The notes under the pieces: model-generated | Told to the model about the DNA's origin: nothing | The model's input: the letters and a program-made list of their open reading frames with translations, nothing else | Database searches by the model: none | Assembly: GCF_015706575.1 (NCBI RefSeq) | Contig: NW_024037057.1 | Coordinates: forward strand, 1,507,501 to 1,571,500 | Length of the DNA: 64,000 nucleotides | Direction: 5' to 3' | DNA from: Patiria miniata | Lineage: Eukaryota > Echinodermata > Asteroidea > Valvatida > Asterinidae | Part shown: positions 48,501 to 59,712 of the stretch, piece after piece | How positions within the stretch are numbered: the first letter of the stretch is position 1 | Layout of the letters: each line of letters starts with the position of its first letter | Program-made: the position numbers and the translations under genes

Positions 48501-51500
48501 GAGAGCATAATATCAAAGTTTGCTATAGAGAAGCGTAACAGAAACTAACAGGTTGATCACACTTCTGTTCATCCCTTTTACTTTTCACTATGGAAGATTT
48601 GTACAGGCAGATCTGAAAAATAGTAACTCCTTTCACTCTTTGCTTTGATCTTTTGGTCGTTGCTATCTCTTCATGAACTTTTTAGTGATTTTTCAGATAT
48701 TTGGGATATGAGAGGCCAAATTCTGAATTTAAATCTTTTTCCATTAGGCCCAAAAAAAAAGGTCTCCGGTTTCTGGTATGCACGCGCGTCGCCGTAGCCA
48801 TGCGCGTCGGCAAAATGAAAAGGTTTTTTTTCAATGAAAGATGATGTCTCAAAACCGCCAAACTCACTGGTTTGACTAGAATCCTGCTGCTGCACAATTT
48901 TAACGTGTTTTTAGATGGGGTTATGATCGAGAATAAGCTTTATGTGGCCTCTCTGGACTCCAATATATTTGCAATAAGTTTAGTCGGACACCATTTGCAG
49001 TCATCAGCCGACATTTGAAGCAAAAAAGTCAGGTAAAAAAAAAAAAAAAAGCCGCGTCGCCGCACCACTTTTTTGGCAAGCTCCATACCAGAAACCGGAG
49101 ACTTTTTTTTTGGCCTTATGCCCTATTACTTTGGAAAGACCTTGAACCATAATTGAATAAACAATGCGAGATACCGGCAGATCTTCATAGTTTTTGGACA
49201 GAGCAAAGCTGATAATGAGAAATCCATGTTCGCCCTACTTTTTTTTGTGATCGGCAACTTTCTCTTGTTTCAACTTCAAAGTTGCATGCTGGAAGCCTGG
49301 AAAAGCTATTGAAAACTCCTGAGCTGGGAGAGCATTGACCTCAAATATCTAGCTAACTTGAAGCATTACGCTGTTCTTCAGTGTACAGGGTGAGTAAAAA
49401 AAAAACGAAACCCAAATGTCGGGACCATTGTTTTAGTGAAGTTCTGCATGTAGCACTTTCAAAATCTAGGATATGAAAGCCCAATTCATAAGCTTTCTTT
49501 TAGTACAAGAATCATTCAAATAACCTATGTACTTTTCAAGTTACTGAATTTTAAACACAACCGCCGTTTTAAAGTTCTGTCCACAGATCACAAAAAAAGG
49601 TGTGCGTTCTTTCAGCAAAACCAAAACAATTCACACACATCCTTATGTGATTTGTTTTTGTTTTGCTGAACGACACTGAACTTTTTTGTGATCCGTGGAC
49701 AGAACCTGAAAACAGCGGTTGTATTTAAAATTCTGTAACTTAAAAAGTACATAAGTTATTTGAATGATTCTTGTACTAAAAGAAAGCTTATGAATTGGGC
49801 TTTCATATCCGAGATTTTGAAAGTGCTACATGCAGAATTTCACTAAAACAATGGTCCCGACATTTGCGTTTCGGTTTTTTTAATTCATCCTGTATATGAT
49901 ATAGCAATTCAACATTTAAAAAACAAAACTGGGGATGGGTGGGTGGGTGGGTCAAAACAATTTCCAAAAAAAAATTAGAAATTTTAAAACATTGAAAATT
50001 TTTATTGGATGTTACGAGCAAAACCAGCCAATATATATTTAAAAAGTTTGGACTGACTCTCATGGCAGAATTTGTTCCGATTCTCCTCTGCCCAATAATT
50101 CTTATTGTTAAAACACTGCGAGTCAATGTGCAGTAGAAACAGTATTACAGTAAACCAGTACCATGAAGTATACCTACCTCACATTTAGCTTTGATGTGTG
50201 GAACCAAGCAGGCAATACGAGGATTACTTCTGGCAGAGTAGGTTCTACGTACAATAGCTACAGAGTTGGTTTCATACAAGGCATTGATGATGGCTGATAA
50301 TGCTACACATCCATGTTGATCTGATGGGTCTGCTACAAAGCAGTACACACTATTCCCAAGTTGCTGGTGACGCTTGATCTACAGTCAGTATTAGAATATA
50401 AGATACAGGTACACTAAGAAAAATATCAGTGCATGTGTAATACTTTCGTATATGTTACATGTGGCAAATAAAATATCACATACATGTACAGCATGCAGTT
50501 CACAATGATGTAATGAAGTCTTATTGCAGTTCTTTATGCAGGCAGTGCTATTGCGTCATCTCCAGGCAACAGTGCCTGACAGATACTAGTGTTATTGATA
50601 TTTAACTTGTATGCTTTGACAAGAGTCTAATGTGATGCATATGGCAATGAAGATCTGCTACGAGGTGGCAACAAAACATGCTCGGAACTTTCCTGAATTG
50701 TTTGTGTATGACAGAGTCTATTACAACAACACATGATTTGACCAGCTTTAGCATCAAGTCTGGATCTTATATTTGCATGCAATGAGTATGAACTGAGCAT
50801 AACAAACAAGCAATAGCAGGAAATGTCATGACAATAAGCATTTAAAGTGACTTAGCAATTACTAATAATCGTTTGAACAAAGTGTTCTTGCCTTTTGCAA
50901 TGGAAATTTTCCTTTCATTGCTTTGCAATATTTCATAGAATCCATATCGTACCATTCATCAAATTATTAACTTAATTCCTTTCTGCTCTTGTTCCAAGAG
51001 AATTCTCTTTATAATGTTCAAGCGTTGAGTTGATTTTGTTATGTGTTGTAACATGCATGAGAAATAAAAGATTCCTACATCCAAGACTAACACCCACATC
51101 CCCAGCTCCTGCTGGTGGGTCATACTTACACTGTCTTGCTTAGCGAAGCCCAGGACTTGCATAAGTTTACCTGGAGGTTTGTAACCCATGTTAACCTTAT
51201 CTTCTTCTGAAATAGGTATGATGTCACTACCATAACGATGACCTGACAAAAACAAACATACTGAAGGTGAAGTTTCATTTTCATTGACAGGGATGAGATT
51301 GTCAATTTAATAACGGCTAAAAATTGGATGAATGGTCTGAAAGATGCATTTCTTCCTCAAAAGGTGTTTTTTCTCCGATTCAAAAGGTATGATTTCAGAC
51401 AGAAGTCTAAAAAGCTCATGCCTGAATTGAGTTGCAGTCAGACCAAAAGGTTTGTTATTTCAAATCTAGCAGCATTAGTTGCTTTCTGCCGGTGTGTTTC

Positions 51501-54500
51501 TCCACTTGTAGCTTTTGTAAAGATATACATGCTGTATATATATACGTCACAGTCAGAGGTAGCATTATTGAGCTGAATGAATCAGGTGGAAACATATGCA
51601 CTTAGGATATTCACAATCAATGAATTCAATCACTTGTTATTATCAGCCTTTTTCGTTTTGGTTATCACCGTTACATTTTCAAATTCTATTCTGTTCAGCA
51701 TCACCAATTCTTCACACACCCTCATGCTTTCAAACAATGGACCTGACCTGAGCAGCAGGGCTTAGCCGGCATGGTCTATGATTAATGGCCATGCATCTCA
51801 TTGCTCATGATTAACATGGTCACTATCAGCTCACACTTATATCACTTAATAAAAAATTAAAAAAAGTTTAAAACATTCCAGAATTGAAGCTTTTCCACAA
51901 CTGATAACTGTAATAATTCAAAATAATGTTTACTGGTCAAGATTATCAAGGTTTGTGTCTAAAACACAAGCTTTCTAAGAAATAAAATCTACATTTGGTG
52001 ACGGTATTTGTGGATTTAATCTCAAGTCCACCTTTATGATATTATATACAGTGTATTAACTGTTTATCCAGCCGGAATAAAGGCTCTGATCAGTATTAGC
52101 CCAGGTAATTCTACTGCAGAAATACTCCATTTAGGACTGGTGTAAGGATTAAAACTTCGCCCGTGATAATTTTTACATGTACATGCTGTTTTCTTCATCT
52201 TTATCATTGACTTTTCTTCAATATTATAATTTTAAAAAATCAACTTTTTTGGGACAAGTCGTTAAAAAAAATCAGAAATTAAGTTACAAAGTTGGTTTTC
52301 TGATTAAAATCGGAAAAGTTTCATCTCTAAATACCGGCCAAGCACATACTTATTCCCATCCATAAATACCTTTTGGTCAGAAAGTCCAAACAAGTCAAAC
52401 CATTTTCAACAATTTTGCTCTACGCTTTTACCCTTCTAGCTACGTTTATGGCATGTGCCTCGCGCAAGTATTACTAAATTATTTCCTCATAATGGATGTG
52501 GCGTCAAACACTGCAGTGCCGGAAAAAAGTGTTAAAACTGGTCAGTGTTTTATCAACTGTTTAAAACCACCCTTGTGACGGGCTCTTGACCAATAGGAAT
52601 GGGTAAACTGTCTTAGGTATTTATGAATAATAGTTAATCACTTCCTTCTGTGTCATCACCATGTTAGTGTGGTTTAAATGAACTTTCTGCTATGTACATC
52701 TCAAATCAAATCATTTATGTGCGGTACATGTAAAGTTCAAATCATGTAGTCTGAATATCAACTGAATATAACACATACTACCTTCTATGATTTCCTCCTT
52801 TTCCACCTCAGTTTCCTCATCATTATTCAGATGTTGAGAGCGTATTGTCTTGGGTGTGTACTCCTTTCCTTTTCCTTTTATGTATGTTGACTTCCATGAT
52901 TTCTGGGTGCTCTGTTTTACCTTCAAATCAACCAAAAGTAAATAATAATAGTTGGGAGAAATTTCAAATACTTTTCTCAATCTTGAGTGCATTATTATAT
53001 TTCATTGATGTGGTGAATATAGTGCATTTGTAATGACTACCTTCAGATATCCACAGACAGGAACTTGGATGTTTGGTCCTATCTCAAGGTTGGCCTTCCA
53101 TGCTGTTTGCTTCACTGCACGCTTTTCAAAGAAGCTCAAAAGTGACAAGGTCTCACTGAAAAAAAAAAGTTATAGAAAAATCACACTTCTGGAATCCTGA
53201 AATACATAGACGTCTTACGCAGATACATAATACTGTGGAAAGGAATCCTTGTGTCCTTGAAGGAAACACTGTGAAGGAACCTCAGAGAGGGATGGAAAAT
53301 AAAGTGCATTGGGTTGCTGATCCTTGATTGCTGCCATCAAAAAAAAGAACTCTTAAAGATCATCATTTCACGTAAATAAAACTAATGTTTGAATTCTTCC
53401 CTATTCAACAAATTATTTAAACTGAAAACACACCTACATGGGTTTTTCTGGTACAGCCCACATAAATCAGTTTGACCTTTACACTTAACGAAATGAAATG
53501 TCAAGGCTATCCACTGTTTACTAGAGAGTACATATACATTTAGACATCAAACATTTGCTGACTATCCCAGAAATGTTGTACTTTTTAATGCAGGAAGTGA
53601 CAACGTCTCTATGACCTAACTAACCTACACGTAAATGCATGGTGAACATCTACAGCAGGAGCAACAGTGACTCATTATTTGCCGTACCTGAATGAGTATT
53701 TTTCTCCATCTACTTGATTCCATATGTGCTTGAGTAATGCTTCCCCAGCTCTTTGTTGCGGTGTTTTCTCTTTCTGTCTTGGTTTAGTGAGTGCTTTCCT
53801 ACCATCACTAGTAGATGGACCATTATCATCTTGGTTTGCATCCTGCCTTCCATCTTGACTTTCCTCATCCTCTCCTTCAAATTTAGGCCCACTGTAATCA
53901 TTCAAAAGAATACATTGATTTGATGTGAAATCGACAAAATAATAACAATGCACTCTTTAGCGAAGAAATTCCTATATTCTTAGAGACTTTTGTATTCTAA
54001 GAGTGTATGATTTTGTTCTATATATACCGTATTACCAACATTCATAAGCTGACCCATACCTAATTCATTACTATGCATTTTGCATCAAGACATTACATCA
54101 CACAAAAGCAGATTACTCCAGGCACAAGTACACAATCAATAGTGTGAAGGGAGAAATAAAGGCGAGACTCTGATATGCATTGCCACCTTACATCTGGCAC
54201 CCACACAAAGACGCTACACTGTATGTACCGTATTTTTACACATTCAAATGAAAATAAGTCATGCGTACTTTGATTTTTGAATCACATGTTCACAATCTAG
54301 TGCTTAACCCTAACCGCCCCAAAACTACAAAATACTACTGAGTACAAGTGTGCACAACACTGCAGTATTCTGTGGTATTTGGTCCTTGATAGTGTAAGTT
54401 TACTGTGTGTTTATACATGTTATAAAGCCCATAACTACCAGCGTGACAACCAACGTAAGCCGTGGCTTATTGAAAATTTGGGTAATGTGACAATGCACTT

Positions 54501-57500
54501 TCGTATTTTTTAATAAAGTTTGTTCCTCAGTAGCGATATTTTCGATATATTTTTCAATATCGATGTTTTCAAAGTTTCGATATTTTCGATATTTCTCCAA
54601 AATCCGATATTTTCGATATATCGATATTACCAAATAACTAACATCGGCGATATCGATATCAAACCAATATCGATAAAATCGATATATCAATATATCGACG
54701 GTGCTTACTACATCATTATTACCGTGCTCATTGGGCCAATGAAATGTAAACTAAACACAATCTCAGCTGCCTGGAGAGTATACATGAGGCTTTCACGAAT
54801 GAGTCCATAATTAATTCAACAATATGTACACATATTAATGTTTGAAGGGCTTTTAAAAATTTGAATCAGATAGGCTTTCATATGTGGCTAATTTCATAAC
54901 ACTTTAAATTCCCAACCAATGAAACAAACAAGTTGCTACAGACAATGTTGGATAAAGTTTACAAAGTTTACCACATGTGCATGCACTACATTGTATACAC
55001 AAGTATCAAAATGACACTTTCTTTTGCAACTAAGGCACAGAAAGCAGTACTGAAGTCATGGAAGTTCTGATTTGTACTTACATGAAATTGAGTTCAACAT
55101 TCAGGTCTTTGAGAGCATTAACAAAACCTTCCAGGTTGTCATCACTAAACTGTCCTCCCAGGTCAGAGAACAGTAATAGACGTAGGCTGGTGAACTTCTT
55201 GCCTTGTGAGGAGCCTCTCAATAGGTCCAGGGAAACAACAAGAGCATCAACAACTATGTGTGTGTGTACAATGTAAGGAAAACAGTCATGGCAACAGAAC
55301 ATTCACACTACAATACATGTACATGTAATACTGATACCGGTATATTATTATAAACAGGGTAAAAAGTCACAATATGACTGCACTAATCTTGCATGTCAAC
55401 AGACACAAAGGTCTACCATCACTTGTACAAAGAAAAGAGAGAAACAAGGAGTAAAATATAGCAGGGTGACATTGTCAAGTCTATTTCCTACACATTGAAG
55501 TCATTTTTGGCATGTTAGAAATCACATGTACATGTGTATCTACAAAATATGACCTTCAAAGGCATGTTTCACCCCGATTTTCTCATGTTTAGAAAATTAT
55601 TAGTACATGTACATGTATATGAGGCTTTGCCTCCCCATATTACGGGGTAGGTGGCTTTACCTTCTGTCACCCGCATTGCGAGCAACAGAAAACATGTGAA
55701 CACATGTGAACACCCATTATGTAAAAGAAGCACCCTTCCTTCTTCTGCATTCATACAATAGACTGCTGCTGCCTTCGATGCTGCACATTTTATAACCAAG
55801 CATCAATGCACATAATGCTAAATTATAGAATTAGGAGACAGTTCTACAGTATGTACATGTATACATCTATTTTACGTCTATTCCTACACTTGTAAATTTA
55901 CTTCATGTATGCGATTTTATATGAAGTTTTTAAATGGTTAATATCCATATGCCCATGCACAGAACACAGTTCAACACAATGCAGTTTATCCATTTTTTGC
56001 ACTGAACTGATCCGCTTGGAGGGTTGAAATGTTCATGAAAACAATGTAATGACAAAAGAAAAGCAAGTAAAAAATAAGTAGTGTGTACAGCGTGTATCAC
56101 TGAAATCATTCCAAGGATACAATCAGCAGCCTGCGGTCCTGGCTGTACATCTGTCTTGATATACTGGATCAAATCTAAATCTACTGGGCCCAGAGGTCTG
56201 GCTTCAGTAATGTGCTCATAGCCATCATTGGACAGATGATTGGCAGTTCCTTGAGTTCCAAATAGAACTAAGCCAACTTCATCCTTAGATTCACTGAATA
56301 ACTACAAAGAGAAGTTACATGAATGAATCACCTTGATAATTACTAGATGAGGCTTGGGAACTTAGTGGGAGACTGGAGTGCAGAAACATGAAATGTACTG
56401 CATGTTTTTGTGTTTTAAAATAACTCTGGCATAGTGCATTCTGGTTCTTAGCTGGAACTGGCTCTCAGAGAAATATAGAAACAATTAACTGTTAATCAGA
56501 AGGTTTTCAATGCCATCAGACAATATGCAGCTTGACTATGTATGTACCGTAGTTGAGTAAAGATCAGTATATGCCATGACTGTAGGGAAAACAACCTATG
56601 AGTACCTGGACTGCATGGAATATTCACAATTCAAATTCTGGTGATTTACAATACTGTACGCCACCAAGAATTTGCCACGGAGAGTTTATTTTTCCCAGTG
56701 CATAGTTTGAGATGGTCGACAAATTCGCAGCACGGGACATTTGAAGAAAAAAAAAATTCCAGTCAGTAGTTTCGTAAGCATATGATTTGAGTATCTGTTG
56801 CCCTTTTCATTTCTTTTTATCAATATGGTGTTTTTTGTAAGGCAGCAGAACGCTATGCCCCAATCTATAAAAAATTACCTCAAGTTGTCTGCTGAGTGCT
56901 GACACTCATTCAAATGGGCCATGTTTTGTCGACCGTAAACTTGAAAAATTGACTCTCCATTGCAAACTCTTGGTGGCGCACTGCATTGTGAATCTCCCAA
57001 ATTGAGAGGAAGTGCATGAAATGTATCGTGGGCATGCTGCATGAGTAATGCAACAGAGTAATCTCAGTTTTTAACTTACTCTTTAGAGCATCTATGCTAA
57101 TAATACAGATTGCACTATGTATTATAATTATCTTCTTGTGTGTACCATAATAAAATGAAAAACTGATGAGAAGTGGGAAGTATATCCCATTAATGTGACA
57201 TCCCCCCTCTGCAGGTAAGGTTCACCATACTACCTCAACAACGGTTGACGTGCATTCCTTAATGACAAATTCCTCTTACATTCCTCTTACCAGCAATTTT
57301 ACATTCTAACGGTACATTACCTTCATGGAACATGTTCCCAAATTAGTACCTAAAATGGTAAAGTGCTTTGTGGCACGTCATCGCACCAGGTAAAGTAACA
57401 GTGGTACTTATTTTTGCTTCCCAGAGGGAAATTTTGACAAAACTTGGGTTTACAACTGCCATAGCAAATCACTAAGTTCACATGTACCGCTGATGTGCAC

Positions 57501-57691
57501 GTGAATCGGTAACTGTGATTGCACGGAGTTGACCTGAGGGTGACATCAAGACTTTCAGCGTATGAACATGTACATACCTTCCTTTGTAGAAGCAGTGTAA
57601 TGACATCAAGTGCAGATTCTAAACATGTTGCATGGCCACTTGGTGCCTGATCCATTGATGGGCCAACATCTAAGCACAGCAAAATTGCCTC
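39577..57691 (-). CDS. XRCC5: Ku80, DNA-end-binding subunit of the Ku heterodimer (first coding exon not found)
   Basis: Exons in transcript order: 57691-57578, 56301-56121, 55253-55082, 53891-53688, 53155-53041, 52920-52782, 51242-51130, 50378-50178, 47688-47598, 46298-46238, 45253-45178, 44923-44730, 43990-43885, 43348-43276, 42972-42860, 41754-41658, 41383-41316, 40512-40444, 39591-39577. All phases match: 2202 nt, 733 codons plus TAG (human 732). The start phase and family pattern imply a missing exon of only a few codons upstream. The vWA domain opens EAILLCLDVGPSM and includes EVGLVLFGTQGTAN and LLLFSDLGGQFSDDN. The Ku core includes RYGSDIIPISEEDK and CVALSAIINALYETNSVAIV. An acidic hinge has AAKKPRLDD. 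The C-terminal helical domain includes FFSKAMDCLKTLRAA. The tail EDADDLLDMM matches the DNA-PKcs-recruiting motif. With Ku70 it rings DNA ends in non-homologous end joining. Confidence 0.96.
41480..41587 (+). repeat. 17-bp tandem repeat, XRCC5 intron
   Basis: CCACAC recurs exactly every 17 bp at 41491, 41508, 41525, 41542, 41559 and 41576. The unit is close to CCACACGTATGCCCCAT. Confidence 0.93.
42313..42660 (-). repeat. About 145-bp tandem repeat carrying AGGTCA half-sites
   Basis: Three diverged copies begin at ACAAGATTTCTATTGTTTTA-like sequence near 42314, 42458 and 42603. Each has GTGACCTTGA followed by TTTGACCTT or close variants, so the reverse strand holds AGGTCAAAGGTCAAGGTCAC in copy 1. 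It lies between the XRCC5 exons at 42860-42972 and 41658-41754. Confidence 0.9.
44402..44584. repeat. Complete 183-bp MITE, GCGAAAGCGAAC family
   Basis: GTAAAGCCCGGTTCATACTC and GCGAAAGCGAA at the left mirror TTCGCTTTCGC, GTATGAAACGGGCTTTAC at the right. TA at each tip fits a TA duplication. Two palindromic TGACGTC sites lie inside. It is in the XRCC5 intron between 43990 and 44730. Confidence 0.85.
47726..47876 (-). repeat. tRNA-derived SINE-like repeat, XRCC5 intron
   Basis: On the minus strand, AGCTCGGTGGTCGAGTGG, then GGAGGTCGTGGGTTCGAGTC then CCACCC, gives box A- and B-like sequences. A tail follows with ACACTGAGTATACAGTG, AAAAACGTCGGTGAAGGGCA. It is homologous to 2149-2294. Confidence 0.75.
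47939..48142. repeat. Foldback of two SINE-tail sequences
   Basis: AAGATGGAATTTTGCGTCGG, then AAATTAGGTTTTTGCCCTTC and ACCGACGTTTTTAAACACTG, pair with their mirrored copies ending at 48142. The loop is near GAAAGTTGGGGGAAAAAAAG. It adjoins the SINE copy that carries the same tail. Confidence 0.85.
48747..49115. repeat. MITE flanked by TTA, GGCCAAAAA ends, copy 2
   Basis: It begins GGCCCAAAAAAAAAGGTCTC then CGGTTTCTGGTATG and ends CATACCAGAAACCGGAGACT plus T-run plus GGCC. TTA lies at 48744-48746 and 49116-49118. It is the same family and similar length as 18269-18630, with a GC-rich GCGCGTCGCCG segment in both halves. Confidence 0.8.
49384..49895. repeat. Inverted-repeat element with TACAGGGTGAGTAAA ends, copy 2
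   Basis: The long arms mirror GTCGGGACCATTGTTTTAGT, AAGCTTTCTTTTAGTACAAG and AGTTCTGTCCACAGATCAC. The right end is decayed to ATTCATCCTGTA. It lies in the XRCC5 intron between 47688 and 50178. Confidence 0.85.
51285..51430 (+). repeat. CAGACTTTTGTCTGA repeat, copy 3
   Basis: GGGATGAGATTGTCAATTTA, TTTTCTCCGATTCAAAAGG and TTTCAGACAGAAGTCTAAAA match the copies at 27000-27150 (inverted) and 30125-30265. Confidence 0.6.
52500..52640 (-). repeat. TTCATAAATACCTAAGACAG repeat
   Basis: Its reverse complement matches 21490-21620: TTCATAAATACCTAAGACAG, CATTCCTATTGGTCAAGAGC, CCGTCAC and AACACTTTT. Confidence 0.65.
54530..54712. repeat. ATATCGATAT-rich repeat ending ACGGTGCTTA
   Basis: Many TCGATAT and ATATCG motifs run up to ATATATCGACGGTGCTTA. 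It shares its end with the element at 29830-30530. Confidence 0.55.
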
Positions 57692-58283
57692 CTGTGAGAA
57701 AAATTGACAATATTTGTGAAAGGTTCTGTCAAAACCAGACGTTTCAGGGAAGACCTTAAAACTTAGAAAGACACAACAAATGAACATGGGAGGAGGACTG
57801 TACACTGGCACTCTGGGTCCAGCAAAGCTCAGTTTGGGGACCAGCGTGAGAAATCTAATTTGGTGCCGAAGTGATACTTCTGCAAGTCTAATTCACAAGT
57901 AACATGCGTCAAATTATCCTTAAAAATCCTGAAGTCATTTAAAACAAACTTGCTTTGATTTTCCCTCCAAATTTCACTCAGGATAACCAAACATCTGAAA
58001 GTTGGAACTTGGAAGTTGGATTTTTCCCCAGGGCTGCTTGTTAACAAGGTACATACATGTATGTATGTAGCTTCCATAATTAATACACAGGGTGGATAAA
58101 AAAAAAAAAAAAACAACGAAACCGAGATATTATTGCTAATTGGAACAGAAGTAGGGCACATGTGAATCAAAGGGAGATATCCTCTGTACACTTTGGGTTG
58201 AATTTCCTCTTTAAAATGACACCCCGATCATGTCCTTACCACTGCTTACATTCACAGTTGACTGACATGACTGAGCAGTGACT
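57692..58283. other. XRCC5 first intron or upstream region, no exon recognised
   Basis: The acceptor for the first identified XRCC5 exon (TTTTTCTCACAG on the minus strand) abuts it. I scanned for a short minus-strand ATG exon ending in phase 0 before a GT donor and found no convincing one here or up to about 59.3 kb. A CACAGGGTGGATAAAAA end near 58088 may be a CAGGGTGAG-family relic. Confidence 0.4.
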
Positions 58284-58757
58284 AGCCCCTTAAATGTGGC
58301 CAATTTACTGGACTACCTCCGTAAATAAAGGCCACACTTCCACCATGTACAAAAACATGTCAAACTTTGTCAAATTTTGATTTTCACATTTAGGCTTAGT
58401 TTGTAGGTTTTTGTGGCTTTAGAAGCATACTCACCCTCTTCATAGGCTAATCAGAAAGTGCTGCCTTTTTCAGATGTCTATTTTTTGTGAAATTTCAAGA
58501 TTCATTTGCACACGTTTGCGTATCAAAATTTCAACATGAAATTTCACAAAAAATTAGACATCTGAAAAAGGCAGCACTTTCTGATTAGCCTATAAAGAGG
58601 GCGAGTATGTTTCTAAAGCAAAAATAAACTACACTGTACAAACTAAGACTAAATGTGAAAATCGAAATTTGACAAAGTTTGACATGTTTTGTACATGGTG
58701 GAAGTGTGGCCTTTATTTATGGAGGTAGTCCAGTACATTGGCCACATTTATGGGGCT
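58284..58757. repeat. 474-nt foldback with AGCC/GGCT ends
   Basis: AGCCCCTTAAATGTGGCCAA pairs with TTGGCCACATTTATGGGGCT. Further pairs are GGCCACACTTCCACCATGTA and AGACATCTGAAAAAGGCAGC around a loop near 58500. The flanking 11 bp (GAGCAGTGACT, AAGCAATGACC) agree at 8 of 11. Confidence 0.88.
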
Positions 58758-58765
58758 AAGCAATG

Positions 58766-58945
58766 ACCAATTTTATGAAAGGGTCTATGCTACTTTTCAT
58801 GGTGAAATCTCTTTTTTCCCCCAACCTGCCTTGATTGGCAACCAAAGCCTTTCACTCTGTGACAAATGACACCACAAAACCCACAATTAAAAAGTGGCGC
58901 AATTCTCTAAATAGGCCGTAGACCCTTTCATAAAATTGGTCGCAT
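58766..58945. repeat. Small inverted-repeat element
   Basis: GACCAATTTTATGAAAGGGT is mirrored by ACCCTTTCATAAAATTGGTC. The interior of about 120 bp has no recognised content. Confidence 0.7.
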
Positions 58946-59322
58946 TCAGGCATGCCGAAGCTTAGCCCAGGTTGGACTCTGTTGTGTACACGCAACGGAG
59001 TCCAGGGTATGAATCTCTCCTGCCATAGCGAAAAAAATTATAACACATTTTTTGCATATTTTTACTTGACGGAGGAAGCTGAAATTTCGGTTATATATTC
59101 CTTGTGTCCAGAATTGTGCCTGCGCTGGGTTTAGAAAAGGCAAATATGTCCGCGGGCATCGTGTTTACCGAAAATAAACCGCAATCCCACGCTTTCGTTG
59201 AAAACATTTCCGTACGAACTCCCCCTGTGTCTTTCGGGACTTTTAACGATTTTTAATGAATATTAACGTTTAATTCCAAAACTTGCAAATTTTCCCTCGC
59301 CGTGTCTGCACACCGGCAGCAA

Positions 59323-59633
59323 ACGGTAGTCCGAGTAACTTGGACCCAACTTATCACCTTTTTAACATTCGGACATGGTCTTGCGATAGTGGGGTCCAAG
59401 CTAATCCGTATATGCCGAGCAACACAATTTTTCATCGATGTCAACTTAATCATCGATGTCTACTTGTACAAATGTACCTCATGTTTTTGTTGGGCAATGT
59501 TGGGTTTTTGGGACTAGGACAAAATTGTGTTGCTCGGCATATACGGATTAGCTTGGACCCTACTATCGCCAGACCATGTCCGAATGTTAAAAACGCGATA
59601 AGTTGGGTCCAAGTTACTCAGACTACCATTCCC
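59323..59633. repeat. Foldback with arms of about 105 nt
   Basis: GGTAGTCCGAGTAACTTGGA, ACATTCGGACATGGTC and AAGCTAATCCGTATATGCCG are mirrored in order by sequence at 59525-59633. Confidence 0.88.
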
Positions 59634-59712
59634 CAAAGTCTATAAATTGCTCCATTTTATCTGGGTCAGGGAACCAGACTACAAGAACATGATTGGTTTT
59701 CTTGCAATGCAG

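Noticed and set aside
48195..48548. 117-codon plus-strand open frame in an XRCC5 intron
   Set aside because: No recognisable motif or partner exon; it begins right after a foldback. Left unannotated.
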